Positions 1-8,045 of a stretch of DNA of 54,924 nucleotides are shown one piece after another (positions within the stretch are counted from its first letter, which is position 1; the number at the start of each line of letters is the position of its first letter). Source of the stretch: Pseudalkalibacillus decolorationis (lineage in GTDB: Bacteria > Bacillota > Bacilli > Bacillales > Fictibacillaceae); the NCBI RefSeq assembly GCF_024609785.1, contig NZ_JANHJQ010000019.1, forward strand, positions 34,885 to 89,808. Direction: 5' to 3'. A program made the translations under genes and the position numbers. The notes beneath the pieces were generated by a model. That model did not search any database. It was not told the DNA's origin and was given only the letters and a program-made list of their open reading frames with translations.

Positions 1-52
1 GCCGTTCCAATTCAAGTGTGAAAACAAAGCTTGGAGATTGACCTTTCGCCAT
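1..52 (-). CDS. 5' end of a probable TnpB-like (IS200/IS605-type) transposon protein, runs off window
   Basis: A leftward frame starts with ATG at 50-52 and continues out of the window, so only 17 residues are visible (MAKGQSPSFVFTLELER). A strong GGGAGGGG ribosome site lies just upstream. From memory, the PSFxxTLxL start resembles Bacillaceae TnpB/IS1341-type proteins, the RNA-guided nucleases of IS200/IS605 elements, but so short a stretch cannot prove it. The context supports it: the upstream 150 bases hold a hairpin and join directly onto a truncated metallophosphoesterase. Another kind of gene remains possible. Confidence 0.4.
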   Translation of the reverse strand, partial: MAKGQSPSFVFTLELER

Positions 53-200
53 TTCTACCCCTCCCTAAGACGAACAAACGTTCCTGTAACCAGGATACTA
101 TAAGAGGGGGAAATTAACAATAGTTGGAGGCCATTTATTTTTAGAGAGATCGAATTCATCCCATCGCTAAAGCGAATGGGCCTTTCTTCGATTAACTTCT
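1..200 (-). mobile_element. Probable left end of an IS200/IS605-type element inserted in a metallophosphoesterase gene
   Basis: The phosphoesterase frame keeps family sequence up to Gly-Asn-His-Asp-Tyr (ending at 201) and then stops within three codons. On the minus strand the junction reads GATTAC then unrelated DNA. TTAC is a known type of target for IS608-like elements, which insert 3' of a short motif without duplicating it. An imperfect hairpin (CCCATCGC, TAAA, GCGAATGGG) lies at 160-180, as expected for a subterminal hairpin of such an end, and the TnpB-like start follows at 52 in the right orientation. The right end is outside the window, so the element type is inferred. Confidence 0.4.
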
Positions 201-644
201 GTAATCATGATTTCCAATTGCAAACATAGAAACAGCTTTCGCTTGTTTCCCCGAATTATAAACAGACATGAATCGATCGTATTTTTCTGTAAGTCCATGA
301 TCCGTCAAATCTCCAACAACGACGAAAGCATCTTGCTTCGGGACAATTTCATTCATCTGATGTAGTGTACTACTGAATTTTTGTATATCACCAGTTCCTG
401 TCTTTTTGATATGAACATCACTAATGACCGGAAATACTAAATCTGGCTTGCGACGATCGTTCCTCTCCTTATCATCCGAATCAGCGAAGACATTGCCACT
501 ATTCAATTGGCTTACAAGGCTCAACCCTAACGAAAGACCCGCAACCTTAGTCGTTCCTTCTATAAAGGTTCTTCTCGTCATCTTTTTTTTTATTTCAGGT
601 TCATGTTGTGTTCTTGTTATTTTTCCTTCTTCATGATTAGCCAT
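201..644 (-). pseudogene. Tat-exported metallophosphoesterase, truncated after the GNHD motif
   Basis: The frame starts at 644 and ends at an incidental stop at 192; only the first 148 residues are native. The N-terminus carries a twin-arginine signal (TRRTFIEG) followed by a hydrophobic stretch. The calcineurin-like metallophosphoesterase motifs then appear in order: SDVH, GDLTDHG and GNHD, which bind the dinuclear metal centre. Family members normally continue for 200 or more residues with the remaining metal-binding histidines (GHxH), which are absent here. The break coincides with the probable IS end. An exported but catalytically dead stub would be the only product. Confidence 0.8.
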
Positions 645-773
645 TTTTACTCTCCTATCATACTCAATATTTACACTGAAAATGATATATAAAAACTATA
701 AAGCTTCTATTAAACTACTGTTAACGAATATTAAATTATTCAAATATTTTCGAAAAACCACATTATATAAAAA

Positions 774-818
774 AAGGGCTGACCCTACATCAAATCGATG
801 ATGCGGAGATCAGCCCTT
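774..818 (-). terminator. Rho-independent terminator of the SCO operon
   Basis: A nine-base inverted repeat (AAGGGCTGA at 774-782, TCAGCCCTT at 810-818) has further pairing inside (CATC/GATG). On the minus strand it is followed by a run of seven T. It lies about 100 bases past the SCO stop and closes the leftward operon that begins at 4981. Confidence 0.8.
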
Positions 819-918
819 CTTATTTTGACTGGTTCAGAGGAGTTTATTCGGTTTATCCATGCTGCAAAACTGAAGTTGTTTGTTAACTGTTCCCACATAA
901 AAGAACCTTCTTTTTCAA

Positions 919-1515
919 TTACTGTTGCAATGCTTTAATGTCCTTGATGACTTCCTTATCCTTTTCATCAGAGCGTTTTGTCCCATCATATTTGGTAACC
1001 ACTGTACCAGATTGATCGACAAGATAAAACGATGTACCATGGGTCACTTGATCGGATTGTTCCGTCTTAAGGACGGTTGTTTTGAAGCTGTCCCTTGCCA
1101 AGGATTCAATTTCTTCCTGAGGATACCCGGTCAAGAAATGCCAGTTTGAAAAATCTGCATTGAATTTCTGACTGAAGGCTTTCAATTTTTCAGGGGTGTC
1201 CACCTTCGGATCCACGCTAAATGAAACGATCTGTACGTCCTTCAATCCTTCTTCTTTAATCGCCTTCTGTAATCTGGCCATATTGTTCGTCATTGGTGGG
1301 CAGACGGTATTGCAGCTCGTAAAAATAAAGTCGGCAATCCACACTTCCCCTTTCAGATCTTCAAGACTGCCAGACTTTCCATCTTGATTTTTATATGTAA
1401 AATTCTGAACCTCAAAGTTGTAATCATCTGGCTTTTCCAATTGCTGTTTTCCACATGCTGCAAGTAATCCAATCAATAAAACAACTGTAATGAACATTCT
1501 TTTTTTCAAAATCAT
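919..1515 (-). CDS. SCO1/SenC family copper-binding lipoprotein (YpmQ-like)
   Basis: A 198-residue lipoprotein. The signal peptide ends in the lipobox LLAAC, so Cys21 is the lipidated residue and the protein sits on the outer face of the membrane. The thioredoxin-like domain has the SCO copper site: Cys68 and Cys72 in CNTVC and His159 in THGTSF. SCO proteins deliver copper to the CuA centre of cytochrome c oxidase, as BsSco/YpmQ does in Bacillus subtilis. The start has a good GAGGGG site. It is the last gene of a leftward operon with a YtkA-like lipoprotein, a PepSY membrane protein and a two-component system, and is followed by a terminator. That context fits copper or oxidase maturation under sensor control. 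Confidence 0.9.
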   Translation of the reverse strand: MILKKRMFITVVLLIGLLAACGKQQLEKPDDYNFEVQNFTYKNQDGKSGSLEDLKGEVWIADFIFTSCNTVCPPMTNNMARLQKAIKEEGLKDVQIVSFSVDPKVDTPEKLKAFSQKFNADFSNWHFLTGYPQEEIESLARDSFKTTVLKTEQSDQVTHGTSFYLVDQSGTVVTKYDGTKRSDEKDKEVIKDIKALQQ

Positions 1516-1547
1516 GCACCCCTCTACGTTAAAATTGCCTTGAAGAA

Positions 1548-2036
1548 TTAATGATGGTGACCCTGGTCAGTGCCATTTTCGGACTGTTGCGGTTTTTCCA
1601 GGATCGCTTTCACTTCCTCCTCTGAAACATCACCGACGACGAAATGCATTTTCGGCATGACATGTAAATCTCGGGCAGTTACGTGCGTTTGTACGTAATA
1701 TACTCCTTCTGAATCGAAGCTCGTTTTGACCTGATAAACGCCATCCTTATCATACTTTGCATCGATTAGGTTGCTGTCCTGTTTCTGGTTGGCCTTCCAT
1801 ATTTCAAATTGCACCTCATCAGCATCTCCAACCGGCTCATCGCCTTGTGTGACAACAGCTTTCAGGATACTTTCCTCATTAGGAGCCATCTTTTCTGGTA
1901 GATTTATATCCACTTCTACAATTTCTGGAGGGCCTTCTCCCGTGTTTTGGGATGACCCTGCCTCGTTCTCGACTGTACAAGCCGTTACGATCATCAAGGA
2001 AAGAAGGGTCAGTGCTACTGTAAATATGCGCTTCAT
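1548..2036 (-). CDS. YtkA/FixH-like lipoprotein with a His-rich tail
   Basis: A 162-residue protein with a signal peptide ending in the lipobox IVTAC, so Cys20 should be lipidated. The rest matches the YtkA-like (FixH-related) beta-sandwich domain by pattern: a proline-rich linker, then strands containing VEFEIW-like and GVYxV sequences, and near the C-terminus DLHVMPKMHF, where Met and His could bind metal. The tail ends in three histidines. The AGAGGTGG ribosome site supports the ATG at 2036. It sits between the PepSY and SCO genes, 32 bases before SCO. YtkA-like proteins are often found with copper or cytochrome oxidase genes, but their molecular role is poorly defined. Confidence 0.75.
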   Translation of the reverse strand: MKRIFTVALTLLSLMIVTACTVENEAGSSQNTGEGPPEIVEVDINLPEKMAPNEESILKAVVTQGDEPVGDADEVQFEIWKANQKQDSNLIDAKYDKDGVYQVKTSFDSEGVYYVQTHVTARDLHVMPKMHFVVGDVSEEEVKAILEKPQQSENGTDQGHHH

Positions 2037-2057
2037 GTTCGACCACCTCTGAATAAT

Positions 2058-3455
2058 TTAGTATAACCATGCTTTTATGAATCCAACTTTCCGTAATACA
2101 TATCGATCCATCAGATAAATAATAATGATCGACACTCCAACGAGCGGCATGATGATTCCAAGGCCAAGCATGATGATAAAAACCGTTTTTGTTACCTTTT
2201 TATCTTTGGGTTGATTCGGAGCTCCTAACATCTGTCTAGGCTTCCGTTTACACCACATGATAAAGGAGCTTATAATAAGTGTGATTAATCCGAGACAAAC
2301 CATCAATCCAGCGATTTGATTAGCGATTCCAAACAAACGGCCTTCATGTAAAGCAATTCCAAGTGTAATCGCTTTTGCCATAATTCCATACTCTTCAAAA
2401 CGGACATCACTTAAAAGAGCACCTGAATATTGATCGACGTGAAGTGTTGCATTATCCCCAGGCTTGGTATCGGCAGTTGCGATCGTATACACGCCTTTGT
2501 CCCCTTGTGGCATTGAGATCGTATACGGTTTTTGAATTCCTTCATTTTGCGCAATATACGACACGTCTTCTAAAGATAATGGCTCATACCCGCTTGACGT
2601 CGATGCTGGAACGGGTACGTTTTCTGTAGCCCAAGGAACATCCTCAGCAACATCTTTTGTTTTAACGATTGATTCCGGTTTATCACCATATGCCTGTGCA
2701 AACGGCGGGTATCCTGTGTTCGTAGATGTTGCAATCCGATTGATCTCCTCACCCATCACACCTGACCAAGGAAGTCCGGTAACGATTAGAATCAAGATGA
2801 AAACAGATAACCAAAATGCAGGAACTGCGTGTAGATCTCTCCAAAACGTTCTCCCTTTTGACCTTATCCGTGGTAGGACTGTCCCCCAAAGGGATGCCTT
2901 GTTTCTAGGCCACCAAATATAAAGTCCGGTTATGAGCAAAATGACTGCCCAGCACGCTGCAAGTTCCACGATTCGATTCGCGACCGTCCCGCCTATAAAT
3001 AATTCACTATGTACCTTTTTGAATATCTCAGAGAATTTCTCTTCATTATTCAACGTTCCTGCAACCTTCCCATCGTATGGGTTTACAAAGATAGAAGACA
3101 TTTGTCCTTTTTCCATTAAGCTGAATTCAGTCGTACGTGATGGATCGTCATAAAACGTTAGCGCTGTTACGGTACCGTCTGGATAGGCTTCTTTAACCCC
3201 TTCCACTTGGGCGGTAGGTGACAAAGCCGTTTGTTCTTCTTGAACATAATACAAATCATGATATAGGTATGACTCGATTTGGGGGTGAAAGAGATAGACC
3301 GCCCCACTTAAGGCAAGAATAATTAAAAATGGAGCAAAGATCAGACCTGCATAGAAGTGCCATCTCCAAACCGATTGGTACCAAGATGCCCTAGGTTTCG
3401 TATTTGTTTTACTTGATGCTTCTTCCAAATTTGTTTGTTGTTTCGTCTGTTCCAT
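2058..3455 (-). CDS. PepSY-associated transmembrane protein
   Basis: A 465-residue membrane protein of the PepSY_TM family (PiuB-like, often iron- or metal-linked reductase-type proteins). Five hydrophobic segments are visible at roughly residues 34-56, 162-182, 212-231, 383-405 and 424-448, with large extracytoplasmic loops containing the PepSY-type segments (AYPDGTVTAL, VDQYSGALLSDV). The conserved WRWHFYAGL start and ALHEGRLFG motifs are typical. A GGAGAG site supports the start. It follows the response regulator by 19 bases and precedes the YtkA-like gene by 21, so it is cotranscribed. The substrate is unknown; haem or metal reduction is a family-based guess. Confidence 0.8.
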   Translation of the reverse strand: MEQTKQQTNLEEASSKTNTKPRASWYQSVWRWHFYAGLIFAPFLIILALSGAVYLFHPQIESYLYHDLYYVQEEQTALSPTAQVEGVKEAYPDGTVTALTFYDDPSRTTEFSLMEKGQMSSIFVNPYDGKVAGTLNNEEKFSEIFKKVHSELFIGGTVANRIVELAACWAVILLITGLYIWWPRNKASLWGTVLPRIRSKGRTFWRDLHAVPAFWLSVFILILIVTGLPWSGVMGEEINRIATSTNTGYPPFAQAYGDKPESIVKTKDVAEDVPWATENVPVPASTSSGYEPLSLEDVSYIAQNEGIQKPYTISMPQGDKGVYTIATADTKPGDNATLHVDQYSGALLSDVRFEEYGIMAKAITLGIALHEGRLFGIANQIAGLMVCLGLITLIISSFIMWCKRKPRQMLGAPNQPKDKKVTKTVFIIMLGLGIIMPLVGVSIIIIYLMDRYVLRKVGFIKAWLY

Positions 3456-3474
3456 GGTGTCTCTCCTGACGAAT

Positions 3475-4131
3475 CTATTTGTTCGGACGAATCAATCCTT
3501 GTTCGTAAGCATATCTCGTCAACTGTACCCGGTTTTCCAAGTGCAGTTTCTGCATGATATTTTTCAAGTGATTTTTCACTGTATATTCCGAGATGTTCAA
3601 GGTGATGGAAATATCTTTGTTGGAATCTCCTTTTGCGACCCACTGCAACACTTCTTGCTCCCTCTGAGATAAGGGAGTAGTGGCATTGGCTTGTGGTTTA
3701 TTGCTTGTATTGAACTCTTGTAAAATTTGCGTAGCCAAATCCTTGGACATCGGTACTTCATCATGAGCAAATGCACGAAGATAGTCATACCAAGTAGATG
3801 GATGAAGATTTTTCAACAAGTAGCCCTGGGCACCTTTTTTCAACGATTCAAATAAATCGGTGACCTCATCGGAGACGGTAATCATGACAATTTTGACATA
3901 CGGGTACTTGTTTTTGATGATACGGGTTGCTTCTAGGCCATCCATTTCTGGCATATTGATATCCATTAAAATCAGATCAGGCATCAGCTCATCGGTTAAT
4001 TGAATGGCTTCTTTTCCGTCCTTGGCCTCCCCGACAACTTCGAAATCATCATAGACTTGGACGATTTCCCTGATCCCTTCCCTTGCATGAGCATGATCAT
4101 CAACGATTAAAATGCGGAACGGTTGATTCAC
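3475..4131 (-). CDS. NarL/FixJ-type response regulator
   Basis: A 218-residue regulator. The receiver domain (about residues 5-120) has the acidic pair Asp11-Asp12, the phosphorylation site Asp57 in LILMDINMP and the conserved Lys in GYLLKN. A LuxR-type helix-turn-helix follows from about 150 (LSQREQEVLQWVAKG ... ISEYTVKNHLKNIMQKL). The start overlaps the kinase gene by 32 bases, showing coupled translation. It probably controls its own operon, including the SCO, YtkA-like and PepSY genes; the signal is not evident. Confidence 0.92.
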   Translation of the reverse strand: MNQPFRILIVDDHAHAREGIREIVQVYDDFEVVGEAKDGKEAIQLTDELMPDLILMDINMPEMDGLEATRIIKNKYPYVKIVMITVSDEVTDLFESLKKGAQGYLLKNLHPSTWYDYLRAFAHDEVPMSKDLATQILQEFNTSNKPQANATTPLSQREQEVLQWVAKGDSNKDISITLNISEYTVKNHLKNIMQKLHLENRVQLTRYAYEQGLIRPNK

Positions 4132-4981
4132 CGGTCTTCAGCCCCTTTCGGATCATTACCTTTGTATGATTGTCTTGCCGTTGCCAACCAACCTGCCAAC
4201 CCATTTTCCGGGCACGGTCCTGCATGATTTCCATCCCATATCCTTGACTTTCGGACAGATCTTCTTCCTGAAATCCAACCCCATTATCCTCTACCGTACA
4301 AACCCAACCGTCCTCCAATGACTGGGCGATGATCGAGACTTGATCGGCCTGAGCATGCTTGCGTATATTCATTAACGCTTCTTTTACACAGGCGTATAGT
4401 TCGATTTTTTCTTGGGATGTAAGCTGCTCTTCAGGAATGTCCCACTGAAAACGGATGCTTTGTCCGGTCTCCTGTTGAATATCGCTGACCAATTGTTGCA
4501 GCGACTCTATCCAAGGCGACGGATGAACCGTTGAAGGATTCCGCAAATTGAAAATAGATTGGCGAACATCTTCATGCATATGTTGAACGGTTTTCCGCAT
4601 TTTTTGGTAGGTTTCATGCTCTATAAGATGTGGTTCATTCGCTTCCCACTGGTTCATCTTTACCCCTAACAGAAAAATCGACTGGGCAACCCCATCATGC
4701 AGCTGACGTGCAATTTTCTCTCTTTCCTCCAGCATGACTTTCTTAGCTCGTTCTTCTTCTAACTTTTTCTGTAAGTCTTCCATCCGATTGAACAATTTAC
4801 GTACAAAAAGGATGGTCACCCCGAGTACAATTACTGCGGTCAGCCAGTTTCCTGTCGTCATGGATACATGACTAAGCATTGGCGGTGTATGTCGAATGAA
4901 CTCCCATAACCCGACTGTAAAAGTGGGAATCAATAGTATCAGCCACTTCATTTGTTTATAGGACATTGGTGAAGATTCCAT
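4100..4981 (-). CDS. Sensor histidine kinase, HisKA_3 type
   Basis: A 293-residue kinase with two membrane segments (about 13-30 and 46-61), a short extracytoplasmic loop between them, then a coiled-coil linker. The phosphoacceptor lies in EREKIARQLHDGVAQS (His95), as in NarX/LiaS/DesK-like kinases. The ATPase domain has the N box (KEALMNIRKHA) and G box (DNGVGF). The small extracytoplasmic part suggests an intramembrane or redox/metal signal rather than a large ligand-binding domain. It is the first gene of the five-gene operon. The start is uncertain: neither ATG 4981 nor the ATG five codons later has a clear ribosome site. Confidence 0.9.
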   Translation of the reverse strand: MESSPMSYKQMKWLILLIPTFTVGLWEFIRHTPPMLSHVSMTTGNWLTAVIVLGVTILFVRKLFNRMEDLQKKLEEERAKKVMLEEREKIARQLHDGVAQSIFLLGVKMNQWEANEPHLIEHETYQKMRKTVQHMHEDVRQSIFNLRNPSTVHPSPWIESLQQLVSDIQQETGQSIRFQWDIPEEQLTSQEKIELYACVKEALMNIRKHAQADQVSIIAQSLEDGWVCTVEDNGVGFQEEDLSESQGYGMEIMQDRARKMGWQVGWQRQDNHTKVMIRKGLKTGESTVPHFNR

Positions 4982-5372
4982 GTATTAGACCACACTTTCA
5001 TGTTGGACTACTTGATATTCGCTCTAAAAGCATCCAAATCAATATTTTATAAGTTAGATTGGTAATGCTGTTCCTTATGAGTGTAGCCCAAACATCTGAT
5101 AATTAGAATGACTCGATAGAGCTATAGTTGTGACAAAAATACGAAGACAATCATAAGAGTAGCTCTCCATACTGCTCAGGTCCTAGTAACAATTAAAGCT
5201 CAAGGTCGTTACCTCAGTCTGAAGTTCCCTTTACTATAGAACTAGAAGGGAAACCTGCTCTCTTTTTTGTGAATGGGTTGATTAAATAGAGACATATTTC
5301 GAATGTAGATCTCAATCAGGATGATCATTAAAACATCCCTTCCTAATTTCACCATTTACGGAGGGATGTTTT
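4982..5372. other. Intergenic stretch without a clear gene
   Basis: These 391 bases separate the leftward kinase operon from the rightward gene at 5373. Near 5195-5296 a short rightward frame without a start reads like protein (VPFTIELEGKPALFFVNG, then a stop) and may be a gene remnant; a TTCCCTT/AAGGGAA inverted repeat lies inside it. No convincing promoter hexamers were found for the kinase operon. Confidence 0.4.
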
Positions 5373-5951
5373 ATGAGGAACAAACATGTTTATGTTCTTC
5401 TTACCGATACGGGTACTTTATTTACAAGAATGATCAAGCTTTATACGAAGTGTCCATTCAATCACGCTTCGATTGCATTTGATAACAAGTTAGAGGAATT
5501 GTATAGTTTCGGGCGGAAAGATCAAAGCAATCCTTTTGTCGGAGGCTTTGTGAAGGAAAATATTGAAACAGAGTTGTTTAGGCGTGCTAAATGTGCGGTT
5601 TATCGATGCTCTGTAACAGAATTTGAATATCATCTCCTTCGAAGAAACATTCAAAAATACGAGCGAAGCGAACGAGACTACAAATATAACCTTCTTGGAC
5701 TTTTCGGGATTCTATTCAACATTGAGATTAATAGAAAAAATGCGTTCTTTTGCTCTCAGTTTGTCGCAACCCTTTTAGATGAAAACGGGCTTTCGGTGGT
5801 GGATAAACCACTCACTCTTGTAACACCAAACGATTTTAAAGTAGCATGTCAGCTTAGCTTAGTCTATGAAGGAGAATTGCGCATATATCCTTCTGTTCGA
5901 TCGGATAAGGAGGAAAGAAGGATCCTAACCCCGTTAGTATCTTCTCGTTAA
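5373..5951 (+). CDS. Permuted papain-fold (NlpC/P60-like, YiiX/YaeF type) protein
   Basis: A 192-residue cytoplasmic protein with no signal peptide. It carries the circularly permuted catalytic pattern: a His early in NHASIAFD and a Cys later in FFCSQFVATLL, followed by a conserved TPNDF motif. Permuted papain-fold proteins of this type include amidases, deacylases and putative lipid-modifying enzymes. The start has an excellent GGAGGGATG site. It appears monocistronic. The substrate is unknown. Confidence 0.7.
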   Translation: MRNKHVYVLLTDTGTLFTRMIKLYTKCPFNHASIAFDNKLEELYSFGRKDQSNPFVGGFVKENIETELFRRAKCAVYRCSVTEFEYHLLRRNIQKYERSERDYKYNLLGLFGILFNIEINRKNAFFCSQFVATLLDENGLSVVDKPLTLVTPNDFKVACQLSLVYEGELRIYPSVRSDKEERRILTPLVSSR

Positions 5952-6079
5952 TCCGCCTTACATGACTGTAAGTAAACTGAAAGGTAATTCGATAGGAACA
6001 ACGAATCACCCACAGTAAACTATTAATATAACCTTGTAATGAACAAGTTATGACTAATTAAAGGAGTGTAAAGCAACAA

Positions 6080-6160
6080 ATGGGTAAGTTAATGGTTCTA
6101 TATTCTTCAATTCTATTAATTATCATTCTTAGTTTTGGCTACATGTATGTCTCAGCTTAA
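6080..6160 (+). CDS. Possible 26-residue single-span membrane peptide
   Basis: ATG at 6080 opens a 26-residue frame ending TAA at 6158-6160. After MGKLMV it is almost wholly hydrophobic (YSSILLIIILSFGYMYV), typical of a tiny membrane protein. AAGGAG lies 13 bases upstream, rather far but usable. A terminator-like hairpin follows at 6215-6247. No family is recognised, and chance is possible in AT-rich DNA. Confidence 0.4.
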   Translation: MGKLMVLYSSILLIIILSFGYMYVSA

Positions 6161-6214
6161 TAAAATATAAATAAATAAAGAAAAGACAACTCATTCAAGA
6201 ATCTTACACAGAAG

Positions 6215-6247
6215 AAGCGAGTGAACAAGCAGATCGTCCACTCGCTT
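6215..6247 (-). terminator. Terminator-type hairpin after the SDR gene
   Basis: Nine-base perfect arms AAGCGAGTG (6215-6223) and CACTCGCTT (6239-6247). On the plus strand TTTTG follows, on the minus strand CTTCT. It lies between the small rightward peptide and the leftward SDR and may serve both. Confidence 0.6.
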
Positions 6248-6255
6248 TTGTATAT

Positions 6256-7005
6256 TCATTCCATCGTTAATCCACCCGTAACTGGTGTGTACGAACCAGT
6301 GACAAAACGTGCGTCATCGCTTGCCAGAAAGGAGATGACTCCTGCAACATCATCGGGTATTGCAACCCGTCCAAGTGGAGTAAAGTTGCTGACGATTTGT
6401 TTTTCTTCCTTTGATAAAAAGTCCGAAGCCTCCGTATCCAACAATCCTGGTGCAACAACATTCGCAGAGATACCGTGAGGACCATATTCTTGTGCGATAT
6501 AAACAGAGAATGTGTCGAGACCGCCCTTTGCCGTACCCTGTGCAATCATATAGGGAGACGGATCTTTACCAAGACTATCAGAAATATAGATGATACGCCC
6601 GAATTGATTCTCAATCATCACTGGTATCACAGCTTTTGTCGTCACGAATGCCGCTTTTAATTCATCGTTTAGTTTTTGTGAGAAATCGTCCCATGCCATA
6701 TCCGCAAAAGGTATTGCTTTAAATCCAATTTTCGCATTGCAAACTAATATATCTACACGGCCATAGGAAGCTATTACAGTGCTCACAAGTTTTGAAACTT
6801 GAGTCTCATCACGAACATCAGCTTGAATAGCAATTGCTTCACCGCCATTTGCACGAATTTCAGATACTACTTCTTCTGCTCGGTCAGCATTACATAAATA
6901 ATTAAGGACTACTTTTGCACCGCGCTTCGCTAGTAGAAGGGACGATGCACGCCCGATTCCGTCGCAGCCACCCGTAATAATCGCAATTTTGCCTGTTAGA
7001 TCCAT
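6256..7005 (-). CDS. Atypical short-chain dehydrogenase/reductase (FabG-like)
   Basis: A 249-residue SDR with the nucleotide-binding TGGCDGIG motif and the N-C-A-K variant of the NNAG motif. The ATG at 7005 is chosen because AAGGAGAGG sits six to seven bases upstream. The catalytic stretch is unusual: in IAQGTAKGG the Lys is present, but Gln stands where the active-site Tyr (Y-x3-K) is expected, although a Tyr occurs four residues earlier (PYMIAQ). Similar sequences lacking the Tyr are, from memory, annotated as SDRs in bacilli, so it may be a divergent reductase or a non-catalytic member. It follows the WYL regulator by 25 bases and probably belongs to the MFS-regulator-SDR operon. Confidence 0.8.
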   Translation of the reverse strand: MDLTGKIAIITGGCDGIGRASSLLLAKRGAKVVLNYLCNADRAEEVVSEIRANGGEAIAIQADVRDETQVSKLVSTVIASYGRVDILVCNAKIGFKAIPFADMAWDDFSQKLNDELKAAFVTTKAVIPVMIENQFGRIIYISDSLGKDPSPYMIAQGTAKGGLDTFSVYIAQEYGPHGISANVVAPGLLDTEASDFLSKEEKQIVSNFTPLGRVAIPDDVAGVISFLASDDARFVTGSYTPVTGGLTME

Positions 7006-7030
7006 ATTCACCCTCTCCTTCAACTTTTAT

Positions 7031-7996
7031 TTACTTACTGACAACTAATTCTCCAGATTCTAGATACAAATCAGCTATCTGTAATGCTGCTTTTCTAACT
7101 GTAGCAGCAAGATGCGGAGGTTCTAAAATAAGCACATCTGTTTTAAAACTCAGCAAGACCCCGATCATCCAATCTTCATCTGGAATAGATCCTCGTACAA
7201 TGAGTGAGCCATCAGCATAACGTTCTATATCGTTCTCATCAAAATAATCCAAAATCGAAACTTTCGCTTTTCCTGACAATTGAAGTACTACATCAACAAA
7301 CTTCTGTAAAGTATTTGGTTGCCAACGCTCATTCAAATCAGAAAGATTTTCATTGCGTTGATTGAAACGTTCTTCTAAAACCTGAAGTTCCCGGACGCGG
7401 GAAAGTTTAAAAATCCGATAATCTTGTCGTTCAGTGCAAAACCCATGCAAGTACCATGAATAACGTTTCAGTACGAGTCCGATTGGTTCAATGTATCGTT
7501 TGGTTTCATTTCCTTTGTTATCGGTATAAGTAAATGTGATCATATTATTATTTTGAATAGCTTTGTGAAGAGATTCGTATTTGTTCTTTTCAGCATCGCT
7601 ATTTTTCCATGGGGTGAAATCGATCAATATTTGATCATTATTGTCGTTAGGTCCAGTTTCAGCTTGGGAGACCAAAGCGCCAACTTTATCAAGCAATCGG
7701 GACATTTCGGAATCGTTCAAGACTTGAGTCGACTGCAGCCCTCTGACAGCGGTAAATAATGTCCTCAGTTCATTGAATGAGAGAAGCTGCTTATCGAGAC
7801 GGAAGTTATCCATGATCTCGTATCCGCCTTCAGTACCTGTGTACGAAACGATAGGAATTCCAGCAAGATTCAAAGATTCCAAGTCTCGATAAATCGTTCT
7901 TAATGATACCTCCATCCGGTCAGCTAGTTCTTGTGCTTGGACTCGTTTACGGTTTAATAGAACCATTGTAATGGCCATCATCCGTTCTAATTTCAA
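7031..7996 (-). CDS. HTH/WYL-domain transcriptional regulator (YafY type)
   Basis: A 321-residue regulator starting at TTG 7996, with GGAGGGG six bases upstream (family members begin MKxERxxAI). An N-terminal winged HTH (residues about 5-60, RVQAQELADRMEVSLRTIYRDLESL) is followed by a WYL ligand-sensing domain in which the motif itself is visible (SWYLHGFC ... YRIFKLSRVRELQVL). A C-terminal WCX-type region ends the protein. It lies between the MFS exporter (29 bases past that gene's stop) and the SDR and probably controls this operon in response to a small ligand. Confidence 0.88.
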   Translation of the reverse strand: MKLERMMAITMVLLNRKRVQAQELADRMEVSLRTIYRDLESLNLAGIPIVSYTGTEGGYEIMDNFRLDKQLLSFNELRTLFTAVRGLQSTQVLNDSEMSRLLDKVGALVSQAETGPNDNNDQILIDFTPWKNSDAEKNKYESLHKAIQNNNMITFTYTDNKGNETKRYIEPIGLVLKRYSWYLHGFCTERQDYRIFKLSRVRELQVLEERFNQRNENLSDLNERWQPNTLQKFVDVVLQLSGKAKVSILDYFDENDIERYADGSLIVRGSIPDEDWMIGVLLSFKTDVLILEPPHLAATVRKAALQIADLYLESGELVVSK

Positions 7997-8045
7997 AGCG
8001 CAGCCCCTCCGTTCCATATTTTACTTGAATTTTATTATAAACCAT

